Position numbers and translations under genes: made by a program. From Agarophyton chilense (Eukaryota; Rhodophyta; Florideophyceae; Gracilariales; Gracilariaceae), in contig JARGXX010000022.1 of assembly GCA_030374765.1 (NCBI GenBank), positions 868,001 through 932,000 on the forward strand: a stretch of 64,000 bases of DNA. Reading direction: 5' to 3'. The notes beneath the pieces were generated by a model that saw only the letters and a program-made list of their open reading frames with translations, ran no database searches and was not told where the DNA came from. This document shows positions 23,125-32,120 of the stretch, one piece after another (within the stretch, counting starts at the first letter, position 1; every line of letters starts with the position of its first letter).

Positions 23125-24611
23125 CAGATCATCAATTTTGTTGACTTAATGTTTGTAGAAATGTGATAAATGTCGCGCAGTTGATCTAGAAAACAATGAG
23201 GACCACTTGCACTGTGACATAGCCATGCAATTGTAATTTCTGCATTCTGGATAAACGAATTTTAGATTTGGAAGTAGTTTGGCAGACTCTGTGTCGTCCT
23301 TGAAATGTTTCAGACGGTAAAGAACCATCTAGTTTCTTTCGTTTTCGATACGGCTCCATTAAATGAATGCCGATACGAGCAATATATGGGTTTTCTATTT
23401 CATCTTCCTCCTCACATTTTCTTTTCATAGTTTGAATAGCATCCCAGATGTTATCTATTAATCCGTCCGCGAGACTAAAATAGAATTATGCGGCGTAAGA
23501 TTCAATCAGTTTCCGTATGCACTCTTGTAGAGATTCCAAGCATCAACCACGCACATTTCCAGCAAAGAAGAATTCACTCTAAAAGAACATTCTTTCACTT
23601 CGAACTTCTTCTCCATATTACGATAGTCGCAACGTGATCTTCTATGCCTATCAGTTCTGGAACAACAAAAACATTACTCCACGGAAACCTCCGGAATAGC
23701 AATAGAAAGCGGATTGTCTTTTGTATTTCATCAATTGTCCTCAATCCTTCACAAAAAACTGGAGTTTATGATTAAGTATTGCTACAAGTGCTGATGAAGT
23801 ATCTCCGCTCACGCCCCACTTAGATCACAGACATCATTTTTTGATCTAATTATGGCACTGTGGTGACCATTGAAACGTGCCTCGTGCCGTCATCGGAAGT
23901 TCAGAAACATGTTTTATACGAACCCATTTGGTGGCTTTTTAAAAACCCCAATAAATCTCAGTCCTCATTCTTAAAGTTTTAAGGCTGATTCAACATATGA
24001 AAAATATGAAAAGACACAAGCAATTCGATCAGTTGCGAATCAAAAGTCAACCAGTCTCATTAAAACAGCTGTTATATGCTCATGATCCGACATATTGCCG
24101 TGAAGGTTCAAACCGATTGCGTTAAATGATCTTTCCGAGCTTCCAAACAGTTAACGTATTTTGATACCGTGTCTTTCTTTCGACCAAAACGATATTTGAT
24201 CCCAAAATCCAAAGCAATTCATCCACACTACCAAAAGGAAAACCTTCAAAATATCTTCTCTTGTAGTCTGCGTAAAGTTTTTTGCTCTCAGCCGAGAGTT
24301 GATAGATAGAACTATTTTTTCGAAATGAGCTACAAGAAATATCCACATGAAAAAATAATAAAAAGAGAGGTTCGAGGGCACATGGACGGCAAAGAAAAGA
24401 AATCTAACAATTGACTTCTTTGATAAATTATGAAATAATGGAGCGAAGATGATGTTGGGTACAGGTTGTGGACGATAGTTTGTGATATTTGAGGTTGACG
24501 CCAGAGAAGAAGAGAGTGATGACAACGTTTAGGCACAAATATTTAAGGAAATTACTAAGTTAACAATAATGATCGATGTTGTAATTCTGGCCTCATATGA
24601 GGCGCGTGGTT
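23125..24611 (-). mobile_element. piggyBac DNA transposon, copy 2 (internally deleted)
   Basis: Closely related to copy 1 from its position about 228 onward. It keeps the tail region (23,140-23,440), the C-terminal core block (about 23,440-23,720), the join that in copy 1 carries the LTR-like insertion (about 23,730, here uninterrupted), parts of the core, and the start of the protein (about 24,430-24,525). Relative to copy 1 it lacks much of the core between CADSYLAS-type sequence and the ISRNRFEH block, and most of the N-terminal domain. It is non-coding. The left side is cut by Gypsy-B and the right end is split by the copia insertion at 24,612; the last bases resume at 29,229. Confidence 0.75.
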
Positions 24612-24699
24612 TGTGACTGGAGAACCTTAGTCGTCTTTCTTTACTTTGTCGTCGTCGTCTATCTTAAGTACTTTTCTGTCACTGTAATGCTGTTTGACA
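24612..24699 (-). repeat. copia LTR, 3' copy
   Basis: The plus strand begins TGTGACTGGAG and ends GCTGTTTGACA. The same 88 bases recur at 29,136-29,223. Confidence 0.9.
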
Positions 24700-24761
24700 A
24701 ATCAAAAATGTGATGCAGCAATGAGTTGTGATGTTGTTTGACAGTCCCCGGTTGCTGCATG

Positions 24762-27700
24762 TCATTTTTGAGTGGGGCGGGGTGTGATGTTGAGGGCTTT
24801 GCGGAGGTGATGGTAACGCTCTTTGTGGAGCGGTTTGGTGAAGATGTCTGCTTTCATATCGGCTGTAGAGGTTCGTTGTATGGCGATTGTTTGGTCGGAG
24901 ACGTGGTGTTGTAGGAAATGGTAACGGATGTCGATGTATTTCCTTTGTTTTGTGGGGGATCGGTTTTCGGCGATAAGGACTGCGGAAGTGTTGTCGATAT
25001 GGTGTGGCGCGGGATGTTGTAGCGGTTGATGTGCATCGGCCAGGAGTTTCACGATCCAAGTTGTGTGGCGGGTGGCGTCTGTGGCGGCGACATACTCGGC
25101 TTCCGTGGTGGACAACGCTACTATGTTCTGCTTCTTTGATGTCCAGGAAATTGGGGTGTGGTTTATGCAGTGAACCGTCCCGGAGATGGACTTGCGCTTT
25201 TTTTCATTTGCAAAGTCCGCGTCACTGTAGACTTGGAGCGGGTGCTGGGTTGTTTTGTGTAGTGGAGTGTACAGGAGGCCGTACGTCTTAGTGCCTTTAA
25301 GATATCGGAGGAGGCATTTCAGGGCTTGCTGGTGGTGGTGCTGTGGTTGGGCCATGTGTTGGGCTAGTCTGTTAGTGGCGTATGCGATGTCCGGGCGTGT
25401 GCTGTCCGTGACGTACCGGAGTTCGCCGAGTGTTTGTCGGTAGCGGGTGGCTTCTGCTGCAGTAAGGGGGTTGGTGGCCTCTTGGTTATCCAGGGTTTTC
25501 ATGTTGTTGTACGGTGTGAGGGTTGGGTTGCAGTCTTGCATGCCCGTTTGTTGAAGTATGGAATCTATGGCGTCTGGTTGTGAAAGGTGCGTGCCTTGCT
25601 CTGTGTGTACTATAGTCCAGTTGAGGAAGCGGGTGGGTGTGCCGAGGCGTTTGAGTTTGTACTTGATCAGCATTTGGTTGTAGAGTTCGTCAATGCGGGA
25701 TTGTTTGGAAGCGAGAACTAGGAAGTCATCGATTGTTGTGCTCACAATGGTGAAGTCTTGTCCAGACCGTAGCGTATAGAGACAAGGATCATGTTCGGAG
25801 CTCTTGAAGCCGAGAGAGTCGAGGAAGTTTTGTAGTCCATGATTATAGTAGTACGCCGCTGGTGGGGATCCATAGAGGTTGCCTACCAAGCGGCCGTAAG
25901 TGCTATTGTGTCGGTATGATCCGTCAAAGTTGGGCATTTGCTTTACGAATACTGGTCTATGGTGCGTGTATTGTTCGTGCAAATATGCGGATTTGATGTC
26001 GAAATGTTCCAGTGGGAGTTTCAGAGATGCATGGAGGGCCAATATCATGCGTTGTGTGGTTCTGACCGCTGTATAGGTGGTTGTGTGTTTGGGATCAAAG
26101 TGGAGGCCTGGCTTCATCATATCGCCCCTCAGGTTGCAGCGGGCTTTGCGTTGCGTTATGTGTCCTTCGGCTGATCGTTTATATTTGTATAGCATCATGA
26201 GTGGTATCACTGCGGTTGGTGAAGGTTTGAAGTCTTTGGGGAGCCACTGAATGCTCTTGTGGGCGTCCAGGTTGTGTAATTCGGCATCGTGGGCTTTTTC
26301 CCATTGTTCTGCGTCTGGATATCGTTGTGCCTGTTTCAAGTTGGCTGGTGCTGGTGTGTTGGGGAGTATATCTTTCGGTGTCGCGTGCTTGTAGGTGGTG
26401 CGTGTTTTGTAGGCTGTGGTGGTGGTGTGGGTAGGGTCCGTGTCTTTGTGATATGGGTGGAAGTCTTCCGCCCGGATGTGTTGGTCTGCGTTTGTGCGTA
26501 GGTTAATTATGGAAATGTGTGTGAGTGAGATCGGATACAGGTATCTGGCCGGGTCTGCTCGTGCTGCCAGTTTCTTTTTGGGTACATATACCGGAATGGA
26601 TCCGAGTTGGCCAAAAGCGAAGATGCGCTTGAGCTGGGGGTTGCGGTGGTGCCATAGTTGGTAGGGAGACGTATCGGTGGTGGCGTGATGCAAGAGATTG
26701 TACTTGAAAACGGTATCTCTGGCCGCGTCTTCCCAGTACGTGTGGTCCAAACGGGCTGTGGTGAGGAGTGCTCTGACAGAGTTCATGATGGTGCGGTTGA
26801 GGCGTTCCGCGATGCTGTTTTCCTGAGATTGATGCGGTGTTGTTAAGTGGTGTCGAATGTGATGTTTGTGGTAGATGGTTTGCATCTTGTTTGAGACATA
26901 TTCTTTGGCATTGTCACTTCGCAGGTGCTGTAGGGGGTGTTGCATGGTGTGTTTGATGTGTTGGAGGGTGTCATCTATGTAGGTGGGTATAGCCTTGCGA
27001 TCTTTGATGAAGTGAACAATGGCGAATTTGCTGGCTGCGCAGACTACTAGTAGCATGTGGTTATTGCCGTGCCTTGAGGTGGGTGAGATTGGTCCGCAGG
27101 TGTCTGAGCTGACATATGCGCCAGGTGGGTACGAGTGGTCCTTGCGCTTGTGTGGTGCCGGGTGTCGTTTGGAGTGGTCACAGGCGCTACATGTTAGGCG
27201 TACATCAATGGGTAGTGTTTTGGGCATGAGCGGGAGTAGGCCTTTCTGGGCTGTGAGTGCTAATTTGTTCGGATGGGCGTGGTTTAGTCGTATGTGCCAA
27301 TTGTGTGTGGTGTTGCGGACGTTAGCATTGTGTTGTTGTGTAGTGGGGTTGGGTAGGTGGCGAAGACAGTTCGTGGATGGTGGGCGTGGGGTGCGGCTTG
27401 TGGTAGGTGCTAATGGTGTGCGGCTGGCTTCGGGCCATGGTGAGGGCAACGAGATTGGGGGGGGGGTATGTTTGGAGGTTATGCGTTTTGTGTGGGTTCT
27501 TTTGTTAACGGGCAGTGCTCGTGCGGTTTGAGCTGCTGTGTGGTTTACAACGGTTGTGTCTAATTGATATTGGTTGTGTCTCCAGGTGGCTGTGGCTACG
27601 ATAGATGGGGGTTTGGATGTGGTATCGATGACGTAGCCATGTTTGGCTGTGAATGCTATGAGTCCGTAGCGCGTTGCTAGGTCGTTGACGGATATGAGGT

Positions 27701-28871
27701 TGTGTTGGATACTCGGGTTGGCGACTGCGTGTGTTTGTATCACCTTACTCTTGTTGGTTTTCAGGTGTATTATTCCACTGTGTGTGCACTTGGTCTGGTC
27801 CTGTGTGGCAGATTGTGTTAGGGTGGGTTTGTGAAGGGGTGTCATTGAGGGGAGTGCCTTGGTGATGTGGGTAGGTTGTGCGCCGCTGTCTAAGATGAAC
27901 GTACCGGTGGCTGCAGTGTCGGCTTCGGACATGACGTCAAGCTGTGTTGCGGGTTGTTGTGGTTGTTGCTGAATGGCGGGGTACATGGTGTGAGGGGGTG
28001 GCAGCGGATGGAGTGGGTAAGGTTGCTGTGGGTGTGCTGTGTGTAAGAAGTTCGCTTGTGTCTTGGCTGTTCGATACTTCGGGTGTCCTTGATCTCTGCA
28101 CTGTGCGTCCGTGTGATTACAGCGTATACCTAATGATTTGTGGTGGGTGCATAGCTGGTTGTATGGTATGCGACGTATGGGGTTGGGGCGACGGGTGTTT
28201 TGCCTAGAAGGGTAGGTGTTGTGCGTAATTCCGTAGTCCCCGGTGAACCGTTGGGTGCTAGGGTAGTGTGTCGGAGTGGAGAGTGATGGTTGATAAAGAT
28301 TGTGAAGCGATTTGAATGATCGAGTGAAGTTGCGTATGGTCGTCGGTTTGTTGGAGATGATGTGTGCTAGTATCGGCGTGAGTGTGACGTGTTTCTTTAG
28401 TCCGGAGATGATGAAATCGATGGTAGTGTCCTCGTCCTTGATGTTTGGGTACCTGGCGGCTACCATTTTCTGCCAGATAGCTAGATGAGCTTTCAGATAT
28501 TCGTCTACTTTGGTGGTGTCTTCGAGTTCCAGAGTTTCTGCCTCTGTCTTCAGAAATTGGTGGTCCTCTTTGGTGAATTGATTGATGTGTTCAATGACTT
28601 TGTGGATGATATCGTAGGGTGTAGGGTATTTTTCGGGTGAGAGGAGAAGTCCCAGAACTTCCATTGATACGCTGCTAAGTACAGCTGAAAGGAGCTGGTT
28701 TTTCTTGTGTTCAAATATTTTAAGTGGTGCTTCGTCGATAGGTGGGTTTGGGTTACCTGTAAGTTGTGGGAGTGCGTCAAGAATGGCGGCATACGTTTTG
28801 AGTGCGAGGTACCAAATGGTGTAGTTGGTCGGGTTGAGGTTGGGAATTTTGTGGGTATTGTCTGGTTCCAT
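24762..28871 (-). CDS. copia gag-pol polyprotein
   Basis: One frame of 1,369 codons starting at an ATG. Parts in order: gag (residues 1 to about 290, with a conserved region near the start and a Pro/His-rich middle), aspartic protease (about 325-400), pre-integrase zinc region and integrase core (about 520-770), reverse transcriptase (about 850-1,100), and RNase H (about 1,190-1,330). Protease and integrase before reverse transcriptase is the copia order. A single gag-pol frame is normal for many copia elements. It appears uninterrupted; whether it is expressed cannot be told from sequence. Confidence 0.9.
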   Translation of the reverse strand: MEPDNTHKIPNLNPTNYTIWYLALKTYAAILDALPQLTGNPNPPIDEAPLKIFEHKKNQLLSAVLSSVSMEVLGLLLSPEKYPTPYDIIHKVIEHINQFTKEDHQFLKTEAETLELEDTTKVDEYLKAHLAIWQKMVAARYPNIKDEDTTIDFIISGLKKHVTLTPILAHIISNKPTTIRNFTRSFKSLHNLYQPSLSTPTHYPSTQRFTGDYGITHNTYPSRQNTRRPNPIRRIPYNQLCTHHKSLGIRCNHTDAQCRDQGHPKYRTAKTQANFLHTAHPQQPYPLHPLPPPHTMYPAIQQQPQQPATQLDVMSEADTAATGTFILDSGAQPTHITKALPSMTPLHKPTLTQSATQDQTKCTHSGIIHLKTNKSKVIQTHAVANPSIQHNLISVNDLATRYGLIAFTAKHGYVIDTTSKPPSIVATATWRHNQYQLDTTVVNHTAAQTARALPVNKRTHTKRITSKHTPPPISLPSPWPEASRTPLAPTTSRTPRPPSTNCLRHLPNPTTQQHNANVRNTTHNWHIRLNHAHPNKLALTAQKGLLPLMPKTLPIDVRLTCSACDHSKRHPAPHKRKDHSYPPGAYVSSDTCGPISPTSRHGNNHMLLVVCAASKFAIVHFIKDRKAIPTYIDDTLQHIKHTMQHPLQHLRSDNAKEYVSNKMQTIYHKHHIRHHLTTPHQSQENSIAERLNRTIMNSVRALLTTARLDHTYWEDAARDTVFKYNLLHHATTDTSPYQLWHHRNPQLKRIFAFGQLGSIPVYVPKKKLAARADPARYLYPISLTHISIINLRTNADQHIRAEDFHPYHKDTDPTHTTTTAYKTRTTYKHATPKDILPNTPAPANLKQAQRYPDAEQWEKAHDAELHNLDAHKSIQWLPKDFKPSPTAVIPLMMLYKYKRSAEGHITQRKARCNLRGDMMKPGLHFDPKHTTTYTAVRTTQRMILALHASLKLPLEHFDIKSAYLHEQYTHHRPVFVKQMPNFDGSYRHNSTYGRLVGNLYGSPPAAYYYNHGLQNFLDSLGFKSSEHDPCLYTLRSGQDFTIVSTTIDDFLVLASKQSRIDELYNQMLIKYKLKRLGTPTRFLNWTIVHTEQGTHLSQPDAIDSILQQTGMQDCNPTLTPYNNMKTLDNQEATNPLTAAEATRYRQTLGELRYVTDSTRPDIAYATNRLAQHMAQPQHHHQQALKCLLRYLKGTKTYGLLYTPLHKTTQHPLQVYSDADFANEKKRKSISGTVHCINHTPISWTSKKQNIVALSTTEAEYVAATDATRHTTWIVKLLADAHQPLQHPAPHHIDNTSAVLIAENRSPTKQRKYIDIRYHFLQHHVSDQTIAIQRTSTADMKADIFTKPLHKERYHHLRKALNITPRPTQK

Positions 28872-29123
28872 GTTGATGATTGAGTGTGTGGTTGTGTTGT
28901 GGGTGTATTTGTGAGCTGCTTTTGCGTGTTGGTGTTGTGTGGTGTCGTGCGGTATGTGTGTGTCGTTTTGTGTTGTGAGAGCGTTTTGGTAGAGCTCGTT
29001 GATGAGTGAGTTTTGTCTGAGTTCTCGCCCTAGGCGTCGGGCTAGGCGGGGGTTGAAGGTCTCCGTCTTGTGTGGTGGGAGGGGGGGGGGGGGAAAGGTC
29101 TGGGTTTGGGTTTTTCAAGCGTA

Positions 29124-29135
29124 GGGCCCGTAACC
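29124..29135 (-). other. candidate copia primer-binding site
   Basis: Immediately inside the 5' LTR the minus strand reads GGTTACGGGCCC. Drosophila copia uses GGTTATGGGCCC, which pairs with the anticodon-stem region of a cleaved initiator tRNA-Met half. Eleven of 12 bases agree, so a half-tRNA primer is likely here too. This is an inference from similarity. Confidence 0.5.
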
Positions 29136-29223
29136 TGTGACTGGAGAACCTTAGTCGTCTTTCTTTACTTTGTCGTCGTCGTCTATCTTAAGTACTTTTC
29201 TGTCACTGTAATGCTGTTTGACA
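29136..29223 (-). repeat. copia LTR, 5' copy
   Basis: 88 bases, identical by eye to 24,612-24,699. Followed by TGGTT of the target duplication. Confidence 0.9.
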
Positions 29224-29228
29224 TGGTT

Positions 29229-29243
29229 GTATAGACTAGATCA
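29229..29243 (-). mobile_element. piggyBac copy 2, last bases beyond the copia insertion
   Basis: After removing the copia element and one TGGTT, the text reads GTGGTTGTATAGACTAG, matching GTGGTCGTATAGACACTAG of copy 1 at 3,745-3,763. This shows that the copia element interrupted the transposon close to its end. Confidence 0.6.
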
Positions 29244-29390
29244 GCACTGAACTACTTCGCTGCCTGGCGAATTAGCGTTTTTCTGCATGCACCCAGTCTC
29301 TTCTCATCCTTCAAATCAACCCCATCATTTTAAAAAAAAAAACCCATTATAGACTTTCGACTCAATCGCCACTCCCTCGAGGTAGAGAAA

Positions 29391-29462
29391 GCGGTGTTCG
29401 TCTAGTGGCTAGGACCTCACGTTGTGGCCGTGGAAACGGGAGTTCGATTCTCCCACACCGCA
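29391..29462 (+). tRNA. tRNA-His (GTG)
   Basis: A 72-nt cloverleaf without intron. The acceptor stem GCGGTGT pairs with ACACCGC, discriminator A. The anticodon arm is TCACG-TTGTGGC-CGTGG, with anticodon GTG, and the T arm is GGGAG-TTCGATT-CTCCC. The extra 5' G typical of tRNA-His is not encoded, as usual in eukaryotes. A run of six T at 29,464-29,469 is a polymerase III terminator. It lies about 160 bp beyond the copia element. Confidence 0.95.
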
Positions 29463-29469
29463 ATTTTTT

Positions 29470-30101
29470 CGACTTTCGAAGACAGCCATTTTAGATGACA
29501 GACCTGTAAATCTTTCAACATCATCTGTTGTCTTCCACTGATGGTGAGGGAGTAGACAAACCACAAACCTTCAAATTGCGTCTCGACTCTATCTGCAAGA
29601 TATGGTTCTACCGTATTCAGACAACGCTTGGTCCCAAAATGTATTGTTTGCGTAGAATACATTGATTGCTAGTGCACTGAACTTTGTCAAAGATATCTCT
29701 AGTTTACAAGATTGAGTGGGAATATGTATGTTCCACATCCCCCGTCCATTCCATACACCGTGCGATAGACTTTAATAACGCGCAAACATTTATACAGCGC
29801 CCATATGATAATTCGAGCACATCCAGCTTTCTCAAACTCGTTCAAGGATAGATACCATGGCCAACTTTTGGACGCGAACCATGGAGACGTTGTTAGCTGT
29901 GCCCAGGGACGCGACCCTTCCCTCTTGTAAAGCGCTGAAACATGACACATGGCATGGCCCAGCGAATGAACAATCGAAAGAATTGAATGGTAAACGTCGC
30001 GTTGCAGAGGCAAAACAAAAGTTCAAATGCGCATTTCGAAGACATCGTGACCACATTGAGTGTACAGACTGACAAATACGACAAACACAACATCGTGTTT
30101 C
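29470..30101. other. intergenic, no convincing gene
   Basis: A 71-codon plus-strand frame at 29,857-30,072 starts in a good ATG context (ACCATGG) and encodes a charged, Lys/Arg-rich peptide with two cysteines near its end. It has no recognisable domain and may be chance. Nothing else is seen. Confidence 0.3.
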
Positions 30102-31328
30102 TTACGTGCCTTCGGTAGCATCATCCACGGGAGCGCTGTTTCGAATATTTTCGGCTTCACTCGGCTGTACAAAGAATGGTGAGTTGACAATGACCGTCTG
30201 CAAATCTTTCACAAAAGTTGCAAGTTCAACTTCGTACTGTGTGATACAACACTCCAAGAGCTCTTTTGCTTCTTGTATGAGCTGAGCATCGTCGACATGC
30301 AGAAGAGCTGTGGAAAGCACATCAATCTCGATCGCACAATTGGCAAGATCGTGCAAAGCTGGCGAAAACTTGGCCCGTAATGGTTCCGTAAGCCCATTTG
30401 GCGCGTTGATATCTCTTGCAAACAGCAACAAATTTTCCGGCACGCCGGCGAGAAAACGAACAAGCCATCGCCACACACCGGTTGCGTTCCCAATCATGGC
30501 GAGGGATTCACGTCGTTTCCACTGATGTTGCCACATAAGGTCATATTTTTGCTGAATAGTTCCGCCATTGCTCATGAGATCATCAATTGCCTGACGATTC
30601 ACTCGTTCGCTCCTCTGCTTGTACGCGGAAAACAACGAGCCTCTAAAATCGGTTGGAAGGAAGCCTGCAATGACGCTTGATATGTGCTCACTTTGTTTGA
30701 ATTGGAAGAATTCCAAACGAGTTGCGATCGTCTGTACTTTGGGTGCCAAGGGCTCCAATGTGGAAATGGATCGCAAATGACCCGAAGCTTCTTCACACGC
30801 ACATCGAATGCAAAACATACTACTATCCAATCCTTTAGGAATACGTCGGGAACGAATTTCATCCACCTTAACTCTGTCGCTGTCGGCAAGTGCGGCTACA
30901 ACGCGGTGAGAAAATTCAGCCATGGGTGTTAATGCGCTCAGAAAAGCTTCGGAAGCAACCGGATCCGGAAAGGCATTGTAGTATTCCGCCAAAGAGGCTC
31001 TAGAGGCGACGGCGTGTACTCTCTTTCTCCCGTCGTCCACAGTGGAGGTATCCGAGACACGCATCTGTTTGGCGGAGACATCGGAGCTTCTGCGGCGTCT
31101 GAACGACTCCAAGGCAGTGCGCGGCATCATTGAAGCTGGTGAAGGTTCTTGGTCTCCTTCGCACACGCTGTGGGCACTCGGGAGAAGAGCAAGTAAAGCG
31201 ACAACACATGACGACGACCAAGGTGGTGTTTGAATGTGGCGGAAGCCCCGCAGCATTGCGCGCCACAGATTGCGACGAACGTACCAGTTGCGGAGGTTGC
31301 GAGGAGCGTTGCATGTGTTGGACAACAT
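30102..31328 (-). CDS. hypothetical protein with N-terminal hydrophobic segment
   Basis: 408 codons from the ATG at 31,328. Residues about 38-55 (SSCVVALLALLPSAHSVC) form a hydrophobic stretch that could be a signal peptide or a membrane anchor. A later ATG at 31,256 would place it nearer the N-terminus. The rest is mostly alpha-helical by composition, with several long amphipathic helices (for example around the QSEHISSVIAGFLPTDFRG and VRFLAGVPENLLLFARDI segments) and two cysteines about four residues apart near residue 175 (CIRCACE). I recognise no family. The coding character is convincing: there is a long open frame with no competing frame, and its composition resembles neighbouring genes. 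It is divergent from the gene at 32,121. Confidence 0.65.
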   Translation of the reverse strand: MLSNTCNAPRNLRNWYVRRNLWRAMLRGFRHIQTPPWSSSCVVALLALLPSAHSVCEGDQEPSPASMMPRTALESFRRRRSSDVSAKQMRVSDTSTVDDGRKRVHAVASRASLAEYYNAFPDPVASEAFLSALTPMAEFSHRVVAALADSDRVKVDEIRSRRIPKGLDSSMFCIRCACEEASGHLRSISTLEPLAPKVQTIATRLEFFQFKQSEHISSVIAGFLPTDFRGSLFSAYKQRSERVNRQAIDDLMSNGGTIQQKYDLMWQHQWKRRESLAMIGNATGVWRWLVRFLAGVPENLLLFARDINAPNGLTEPLRAKFSPALHDLANCAIEIDVLSTALLHVDDAQLIQEAKELLECCITQYEVELATFVKDLQTVIVNSPFFVQPSEAENIRNSAPVDDATEGT

Positions 31329-32120
31329 GCGGGCGCTTTGAGGGGGTCTGCGCGGGGCGACATATTGCGCGCTGTAATGGGGCGCATTACTGGACGGCGT
31401 TTATTATTGTGGTCCCCGTCAAGACGGAGGAGTTGATCGGTGTATTCCGAAAGGCGGATTTATGTTACCTTCTTCTGCCTTCGCCATAATGGGTTTGGTC
31501 GCCGTGGACTTTGAGCGCGCGGGCAGGGGGCCGTGTTGCGATGACTAACACTAGAATTGGACAGAAATTGTGGGTTGTGAAAGGGTTTATAGCCTCGAAG
31601 ATCGGTGCCTTGCTCGACGCTGTGCATATGTGAGGAGAAGGGAGTGGATGGGGGGTGTGCAGAAGTAGACTTTTGACTACGGTTGTGCGCATTGGACAGT
31701 CGTTGTTAACTCGGAGATTCAGGAGCGCGGGAAGCAGAGCGACTTTGATGGGCAGAGCACGAAGCGTACATAAAGTGAAGTACGTAAGAGAGCAGTATGG
31801 GCGGGGGGCAACGGCGTAGATGACAACATGACAACAGCTTGTCGATGATGGGCCAGCGGCGGATGACTACGGCCGACGCCACATGGTAGCGAGTGATTGG
31901 CGCGTTGCACCTGCGCGATGCAATCAGAGCCAATCATTCTGTGGTGGGGCGTCACACTGTGCGCGCGATGGTGACCACCGCTGTACCGTGGCGCTGCGCT
32001 CCGTGCGGCTTTTCGCTTGGTGGACTCTCACACTGCCCCCTGCGATACGCTTTCGCTTCGTGCGTCCAACAAGCGCTCAGCCAGCTACCGAGCCGGTGAA
32101 CGGCCCGAACCGCAACTCGC
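31329..32120. other. divergent intergenic region
   Basis: 792 bp between two divergent genes with only short frames. It presumably holds both promoters; no clear TATA box was identified. Confidence 0.4.

Larger units (their letters stand above)
24612..29223 (-). mobile_element. Ty1/copia retrotransposon, looks whole, with 88-bp LTRs
   Basis: A 4,612-bp element bounded by two 88-bp direct repeats that appear identical, and flanked by a perfect 5-bp target duplication TGGTT (24,607-24,611 and 29,224-29,228). A single long gag-pol frame runs on the minus strand between them. No break was seen in it. Identical LTRs and an open frame indicate a very young insertion. It sits inside piggyBac copy 2. 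The LTRs are unusually short for the superfamily, where a few hundred bases is common. Confidence 0.9.

Noticed and set aside
29417-29662. 81-codon minus-strand frame overlapping tRNA-His
   Set aside because: It overlaps an unambiguous tRNA gene and has no coding features.
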